Below are positions 34,722-39,045 of a stretch of 39,045 nucleotides of DNA, one piece after another. The notes beneath the pieces are model-generated. The model was not told the DNA's origin, ran no database searches, and saw nothing but the letters and a program-made list of their open reading frames with translations. Numbering within the stretch: the stretch's first letter is position 1; each line of letters begins with the position of its first letter. The DNA comes from an uncultured Clostridia bacterium (GTDB lineage Bacteria > Bacillota > Clostridia > TANB77 > CAG-465), in the NCBI GenBank assembly GCA_947584535.1, contig CANPWO010000008.1, forward strand, positions 1 through 39,045, read 5' to 3'. Both the position numbers and the translations under genes were made by a program.

Positions 34722-37025
34722 TTTCTTTTCCTCCTTATATTTAATTTTAAAACTTCTAAGCCTTAATGCATTTGTAACTACACAAACCGAACTTAAACTC
34801 ATTGCTGCAGCTGCAAGCATAGGACTTAAACTTATACCAAATGGTAAATACAATATACCTGCTGCAATTGGAATTAGAATAATATTATATGCAAATGCCC
34901 AGAACAAATTCATTTTTATATTTCTAATTACCGACTTACTTAGATCAACTAAAGTAACTATATCTAACAAACTATTCTTCATAAGTACCACATCAGCTGA
35001 TTCAACAGCAATATCTGTACCAGAAGAAATTGCAACACCTACGTCAGCACTTACTAGCGCTATACTATCATTTATTCCATCTCCAACAAAAGCAACTTTT
35101 TTTCCTTCACTTTGTAATTTTCTTACAACGTCTTGCTTTTCTTGTGGTAAAACTTCTGACACAATATTATCTATTTTAACCTCTTTACCAATAGTTTCAG
35201 CTACTTTTTTATTATCTCCAGTTACCATTATAACATCTATATTTCTTTTCTTAAGTTCTTCTATAGCAGTATAACTTGTAGCCTTAATATTATCTGCAAT
35301 AGTAATAATCCCAAGTAATTGCTTATTATTAGCAAAATATATAACAGTTTTCCCCTGATGAAGAAATTTTTGCATCTCTTTATCAACACTATCCACATTT
35401 ATATTATTATCTTCCATAAAGATAGTATTACCTGCAAAATATCTAGTATTTTCTATTATACCTGATACTCCTCTACCTGATACATATCTAAAATCTTTCA
35501 CATCTAAAAGCTCTATATTTTGTTCTTTTGCTCTGTCAAGTATTGCAGTTGCAATTAAATGCTCTGAATTTTTTTCAAGACTTGCAATATATTTTAATAT
35601 GTCAGTATCATTTGCAATATTAATAACATCAATTACTTTTACATTGCCCTCAGTTATAGTACCTGTTTTATCTAATACAACAGTATCAACTAAATGCATA
35701 GTTTCCAAACTTTCAGCTGATTTTATAAGAATACCTTCTTTTGCACCTCTACCTGTTCCTACCATTACAGCTACTGGTGTTGCAAGTCCCAGTGCACAAG
35801 GACATGATATTACAAGTACAGATATTGCAAAATTTAATGCTTCCGCAACATTTTTTACGCTAAACATCCATATTAAAAATGTAATAATTGCAATTATTAT
35901 TACAACTGGCACAAATATACCACTTACCTTATCTGCAAGTTTAGAAATAGGCGCTTTAGAATTACTTGCTTCTTCTACTAATTTAATAATTTGTGATAAA
36001 GTAGTATCCTTACCAACTTTTGTAGCTTTTATTTCAATATATCCATTTTTATTTGTTGTTCCAGAAATAACTTTATCACCTATTTCTTTTTTAATAGGTA
36101 TACTTTCTCCAGTTATACTTGACTCATCTACAAAAGTGCTACCTTTAGTTACAATTCCATCAACTGCAATATTATTTCCAGGTTTTATAACTAAAATATC
36201 ATTTACTAATATCTCATCAATTTTTATTTCTATCTCTTTACCATCTCTAATTACTACCCCAGTACTAGGCACTAAATTTACAAGTTTACTTATTGCCTCT
36301 GTTGTTTTCCCTTTAGATTTAGTTTCTAAAAATTTCCCTACTGTAATTAAAGTAAGTATCATAGCTGAAGATTCAAAGTATAAATTAGCAGAATATCTAT
36401 TTACTATATCATAATTTAAATGTCCAAGCCCATATCCTATCATAAATATAGCAAATATGCCCCATATACAAGAAATACTACTACCAAGGGCTATAAGCGA
36501 GTCCATATTAGGACTTCCTTTAAATAGTTTTTTAAATCCAACAATAAAATACTTTCTATTAACATATATTATTGGAAGTAATAATATAAACTGTGTAAAC
36601 GAATATATTAAAGCATTTTCTGTCCCATCAAATATTATTTTTATAATATCAGGTACTGGTATCTTAAAAAACATATATAACATATGATGCATTGAAACAT
36701 ACATAAGAGGTATAAGGAAACAAATCGAAATAATAAGTCTTTTTTTCATAGATTTTATTTCATTATCAATACTATCAACTTTAGTTATTTCCTCTTTCTT
36801 TTCTTCATTACTACTAATCTTAGCATTATAACCAGCACTTTCTACACTATTAATTATACTATCATTATTTGTAATACTTTCATCATACTCAACTATCATA
36901 TTATTTAAAAGTAGATTAACATTTACACTTTTTACACCTTCAAGTTTTGAAACTGCTTTTTCTACATGTGAAGAACAACTACTACATGTCATTCCTATAA
37001 CATCAAACTTTTCTTTTTTAATCAC
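34503..37025 (-). CDS. copA: Copper-exporting P1B-type ATPase with C-terminal CopZ domain
   Basis: Exports Cu(I) at the expense of ATP. In 840 residues: an N-terminal HMA domain with GMTCSSC (C14, C17); membrane helices from about 97; TGES at 305-308; the Cu(I) motif CPC at 408-410; DKTGT with D452; hinge GDGIND at 648-653; membrane Cu ligands in AFAYN and AMSLSS (about 741-746). The HP motif SEHP reads SEHL (487-490), and NDAP/NDSP reads NDSI (652-655). From residue 769 a second HMA domain (CNHC, 783-786) is fused to the C-terminus, which is unusual for this family, whose extra domains are normally N-terminal. It lies 12 bases after csoR in one CsoR-controlled operon. Confidence 0.95.
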   Translation of the reverse strand: MIKKEKFDVIGMTCSSCSSHVEKAVSKLEGVKSVNVNLLLNNMIVEYDESITNNDSIINSVESAGYNAKISSNEEKKEEITKVDSIDNEIKSMKKRLIISICFLIPLMYVSMHHMLYMFFKIPVPDIIKIIFDGTENALIYSFTQFILLLPIIYVNRKYFIVGFKKLFKGSPNMDSLIALGSSISCIWGIFAIFMIGYGLGHLNYDIVNRYSANLYFESSAMILTLITVGKFLETKSKGKTTEAISKLVNLVPSTGVVIRDGKEIEIKIDEILVNDILVIKPGNNIAVDGIVTKGSTFVDESSITGESIPIKKEIGDKVISGTTNKNGYIEIKATKVGKDTTLSQIIKLVEEASNSKAPISKLADKVSGIFVPVVIIIAIITFLIWMFSVKNVAEALNFAISVLVISCPCALGLATPVAVMVGTGRGAKEGILIKSAESLETMHLVDTVVLDKTGTITEGNVKVIDVINIANDTDILKYIASLEKNSEHLIATAILDRAKEQNIELLDVKDFRYVSGRGVSGIIENTRYFAGNTIFMEDNNINVDSVDKEMQKFLHQGKTVIYFANNKQLLGIITIADNIKATSYTAIEELKKRNIDVIMVTGDNKKVAETIGKEVKIDNIVSEVLPQEKQDVVRKLQSEGKKVAFVGDGINDSIALVSADVGVAISSGTDIAVESADVVLMKNSLLDIVTLVDLSKSVIRNIKMNLFWAFAYNIILIPIAAGILYLPFGISLSPMLAAAAMSLSSVCVVTNALRLRSFKIKYKEEKKMDIKEKIVFIEGMQCNHCKMTVEKALNSIEGVVSVDVDLEGKKAVVKSNDDIENSKIEDVIKEAGFEVKEIK

Positions 37026-37037
37026 AAACTCACCTTC

Positions 37038-37343
37038 TTACTGTAGCTTTTTAACAAGATTCATAACTTCATCTATTATTTCAAGATTATCCTCTTTAAT
37101 TTCACGAGTAACACAAGTTCTAAGATGTCTATCTAATATATTATTCCCCAAACTTTTCAAAGCATTAGTAACAGCTGCAATTTGTATTAATATATCATTA
37201 CAATATCTATCTTCTTTAATCATTTGATTTATTCCTCTAACTTGCCCTTCTATAATGTTTAATCTTTTTATTAATTTATCTTTTTCTTCATCACTTCTAT
37301 ATGTGCTTTTATTACTACACATTTTACACTCTTGTTTATTCAC
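37038..37343 (-). CDS. csoR: CsoR-family copper-sensing repressor
   Basis: All-helical repressor released from DNA by Cu(I). The Cu ligands Cys-His-Cys are in RYCNDIL and HLRTC; the core RLNIIEGQVRGINQMI is the family signature. A further CxxC-like pair (ECKMC) lies at the N-terminus. The start is uncertain: an ATG at 37355 is only 4 bases from the -10 box and cannot be used by that promoter; I prefer the GTG at 37343 behind GGTGAT; an ATG at 37322 is also possible. First gene of the csoR-copA operon. Confidence 0.92.
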   Translation of the reverse strand: MNKQECKMCSNKSTYRSDEEKDKLIKRLNIIEGQVRGINQMIKEDRYCNDILIQIAAVTNALKSLGNNILDRHLRTCVTREIKEDNLEIIDEVMNLVKKLQ

Positions 37344-37359
37344 TAAAATCACCATAATT

Positions 37360-37389
37360 ATTATATACCCCTATAGGGTATGTTGTCAA
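37360..37389 (-). promoter_or_regulatory. Promoter of csoR-copA with embedded operator
   Basis: Minus-strand TTGACA (37384-37389), 18-base spacer, TATAAT (37360-37365). The spacer is almost wholly the CsoR-type operator, so binding would block RNA polymerase. Confidence 0.8.
37365..37381. promoter_or_regulatory. CsoR-type operator
   Basis: ATACCC-CTATA-GGGTAT: 6-base inverted arms with the C-run/G-run pattern of CsoR sites (TACCCC...GGGGTA). It sits between -35 and -10 of its own operon. Confidence 0.8.
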
Positions 37390-37412
37390 GTATAATTTTA
37401 ATATTATCATAG

Positions 37413-38555
37413 TTAAAATTCTATTACTTTTTCATAGCTTAAATTAGATTTACCAAAATGTCCATAATTTGTTGTTTTACGGTATATAGGTTCAAGTAAA
37501 TTTAATTCGTTTATTATACCATTAGGTGTTAAGTCAAATTTATCTTCTATTTTTTCAAGTATTTTTTCTTCTTCTATCATATTAGTACCAAAAGTATCAA
37601 TATATATAGCAACAGGTTTTGCTACTCCTATTGCGTAGGCAAGCTGTATTTCACATTTTTTGGCGTATTTATTTGCGACTACATTTTTGGCAATATATCT
37701 TGCCATATATGAGGCAGATCTATCAACTTTTGTAGCATCTTTTCCTGAAAAAGCACCGCCACCGTGTCTTGCATACCCACCATATGTATCAACGATTATT
37801 TTTCTACCAGTTAAACCACTATCTCCAAGTGGGCCTCCAATTACGAATCTACCTGTTGGATTAATATAGTATTTAGTATTACTATCTAACAAGTTTATAG
37901 GTACAATTTGTCTAATAACTTTTTCTATTATATCTTTTCTTAAAGTTCCCATATCAATACTTTCTAAATGTTGCGTAGATACAACTATTGTATCTACTCT
38001 TAAAGGGATGTTATCTTCATACTCTACAGTTACCTGAACTTTACCATCAGGTCTTAAGTAATTAATAATACCTTCTTTTCTAACTTGCGTAAGTCTTTTT
38101 GCAAGTTTATGAGCAAGCATAATAGGAAGTGGCATATATTCTTCTGTTTCATCACAAGCAAAGCCAAATATAATACCTTGGTCTCCTGCGCCTTGTAACT
38201 GTTGCAAACTTCCCTCTTTTGTTTCTAATGATTTATCAACGCCAAGAGCAATGTCCTCTGATTGTTTAGATATATTTATCTTTATATTGCATGTCCTATA
38301 ATCTATATCTAAATTTTCATTATCGTACCCCACTTCTTTTATAACATCTCTTACTACTTTTTCAATATCTATATTTGCCTTTGATGTTATCTCTCCTGTT
38401 ACATATATTTCTCCTTTTGAAGCAACACTTTCACAAGCAACTCTTGAGTATTTATCATTACTTAAATATGCATCAAGTATGCTATCTGATATATAATCAC
38501 AAAGTTTGTCAGGGTGTCCTTCTGTAACACTTTCAGATGTAAATAATTTTCTCAT
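37413..38555 (-). CDS. metK: S-adenosylmethionine synthetase
   Basis: Makes SAM from methionine and ATP. The 380 residues carry the ATP motif [15 protein letters not shown] near the start, [15 protein letters not shown] (about 120), and the phosphate loop [17 protein letters not shown] (about 255-272). The preceding ribosome site is AAAGGA. A SAM-I riboswitch with terminator controls it, so SAM shuts off its own synthesis. Confidence 0.98.
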   Translation of the reverse strand: MRKLFTSESVTEGHPDKLCDYISDSILDAYLSNDKYSRVACESVASKGEIYVTGEITSKANIDIEKVVRDVIKEVGYDNENLDIDYRTCNIKINISKQSEDIALGVDKSLETKEGSLQQLQGAGDQGIIFGFACDETEEYMPLPIMLAHKLAKRLTQVRKEGIINYLRPDGKVQVTVEYEDNIPLRVDTIVVSTQHLESIDMGTLRKDIIEKVIRQIVPINLLDSNTKYYINPTGRFVIGGPLGDSGLTGRKIIVDTYGGYARHGGGAFSGKDATKVDRSASYMARYIAKNVVANKYAKKCEIQLAYAIGVAKPVAIYIDTFGTNMIEEEKILEKIEDKFDLTPNGIINELNLLEPIYRKTTNYGHFGKSNLSYEKVIEF

Positions 38556-38580
38556 AATCTCTCATTCCTTTCTACACATG

Positions 38581-38615
38581 AAAAAACCTTTGCAGTATAA
38601 AAACTTACAAAGGTT
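38581..38615 (-). terminator. Riboswitch expression-platform terminator before metK
   Basis: AACCTTTG (38615-38608) pairs with CAAAGGTT (38592-38585) in the minus-strand RNA, followed by TTTT. It lies between the aptamer and the metK start, so termination prevents metK expression. Confidence 0.8.
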
Positions 38616-38633
38616 AATAATTACTATTTTTAA

Positions 38634-38735
38634 TTATCAGCCAAAGTAATTTTATACTTTGTCGGTATTAGCACCTTATTTTTAAACAGGTTGCTGTGGA
38701 GTCATAAAGCCGATTCTCTCGTCCACTCTTGATAA
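38634..38735 (-). ncRNA. SAM-I riboswitch (S-box) aptamer
   Basis: The minus-strand RNA starts TTATCAAGAGTGG and has the S-box core elements: the kink-turn TATGA, CAGCAACC, AAGGTGCTAATACCGAC, and closes with TGATAA pairing to the 5' TTATCA (helix P1). About 102 nt, directly before the terminator and metK. SAM binding stabilises P1 and allows termination in this class. Confidence 0.93.
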
Positions 38736-38753
38736 TATATTTTTTCATTAATT

Positions 38754-38782
38754 AGTATAATATCTTTTTGTTATAATGTCAA
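38754..38782 (-). promoter_or_regulatory. SigA promoter of metK
   Basis: Minus-strand TTGACA (38777-38782), 17-base spacer, TATACT (38754-38759), about 20 bases before the aptamer. It starts just 4 bases behind the stop of the upstream gene. Confidence 0.8.
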
Positions 38783-38785
38783 TAT

Positions 38786-39045
38786 TTATTCATGTAATGT
38801 ACTTTCTAAATATCCTTTTTCAATCTGTTCATTACAAGTATCTTCTATTTGTTTAGCTACTTGTTCTGCTGTCATCTCTCCATATAGTAAATCTTTAATA
38901 TTTGGATAGAACACTTCTCTTACACTACGCCAATTTGGGTTATTACCAGTAAAATTCCAACCGTTTTCACTATTTAATCTATATTTTGTTACTTTATCTA
39001 ACTTACTAGCATATTTTTCATAAACCTTATTACTACATGGTATTT
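38786..39045 (-). CDS. ABC transporter solute-binding protein, C-terminal fragment
   Basis: Only the last 85 codons are in the window; the gene runs past the right edge. The end reads NIKDLLYGEMTAEQVAKQIE, then CNEQIEKGY, which matches the closing helix of extracellular sugar-type (family 1) solute-binding proteins, where a G-x-h-S/T-A-E-E-A pattern is typical. An upstream stretch NGWNFTGNNPNWRSVREVFYP is consistent with the ligand-binding domain. The ligand cannot be told. No terminator was seen between it and the metK promoter. Confidence 0.65.
   Translation of the reverse strand, partial: IPCSNKVYEKYASKLDKVTKYRLNSENGWNFTGNNPNWRSVREVFYPNIKDLLYGEMTAEQVAKQIEDTCNEQIEKGYLESTLHE

Noticed and set aside
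35599-36414. 271-codon plus-strand ORF antisense to copA
   Set aside because: No ribosome site; Ser/Thr/Ile-rich composition typical of the reverse strand of a membrane ATPase gene; copA is unambiguous.

Overview
The window comes from a low-GC, endospore-forming Firmicute of the class Clostridia. This is inferred from strongly AT-rich DNA, SigA-type promoters, AGGAGG ribosome sites, spo0A with a consensus 0A box, two alpha/beta-type small acid-soluble spore proteins (SASP), a gerA-type germinant receptor operon behind a SigG-like promoter, and zinc-type S14. I cannot name the species. No rRNA, tRNA, CRISPR array, insertion sequence or prophage was recognised. Most genes lie on the minus strand.

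Layout. 1-6.9 kb: gdpP-rplI-dnaB-tilS-ftsH, a housekeeping operon (c-di-AMP turnover, L9, replicative helicase, tRNA-Ile lysidine synthase, membrane protease). 6.9-7.6 kb: a compact intergenic cluster with an 11-bp inverted repeat, an apparently free-standing small RNA with its own promoter and terminator, a convergent 22-residue hydrophobic peptide gene whose ribosome site lies in a hairpin, and a 57-residue membrane protein. 7.7-9.4 kb: spo0A and the divergent SASP genes. 9.4-12.8 kb: an MTA/SAH nucleosidase homologue with an Asn at the catalytic Asp position, an unknown coiled-coil membrane protein, and a sortase-type beta-helix surface protein. 12.9-23.5 kb: the S10-spc ribosomal protein operon from rpsJ to secY behind a structured leader of about 210 nt; rpmD is missing and the operon stops after secY. 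23.6-25.6 kb: thyA-folA, a frameshifted small gene and a 49-residue membrane protein. 25.6-28.9 kb: an unknown protein, a membrane-anchored GNAT fusion, rpsT, and a cysteine-rich unknown. 28.9-33.0 kb: gerA operon in the order A-C-B, with a C protein lacking its lipobox cysteine. 33.1-34.4 kb: a divergent HAM1/ITPase-family protein and an unknown membrane protein. 34.5-37.4 kb: csoR-copA copper operon with a CsoR operator between -35 and -10, and a CopZ domain fused in frame to CopA but preceded by its own ribosome site. 37.4-38.8 kb: metK under a SAM-I riboswitch and terminator. The window ends in the C-terminus of an ABC solute-binding protein.

Genes work in recognisable modules: sporulation and germination (spo0A, SASP, gerA), SAM metabolism (metK with riboswitch, nucleosidase), folate/dTMP (thyA-folA), copper homeostasis (csoR-copA-copZ) and translation/secretion. 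The most unusual items are the small RNA plus hairpin-masked peptide near 7 kb, the CopA-CopZ fusion with a preserved internal start, the membrane-beta-GNAT-Cys protein, and several enzymes with substituted signature residues. All functional statements rest on motif reading from memory of the families; no database search was run.
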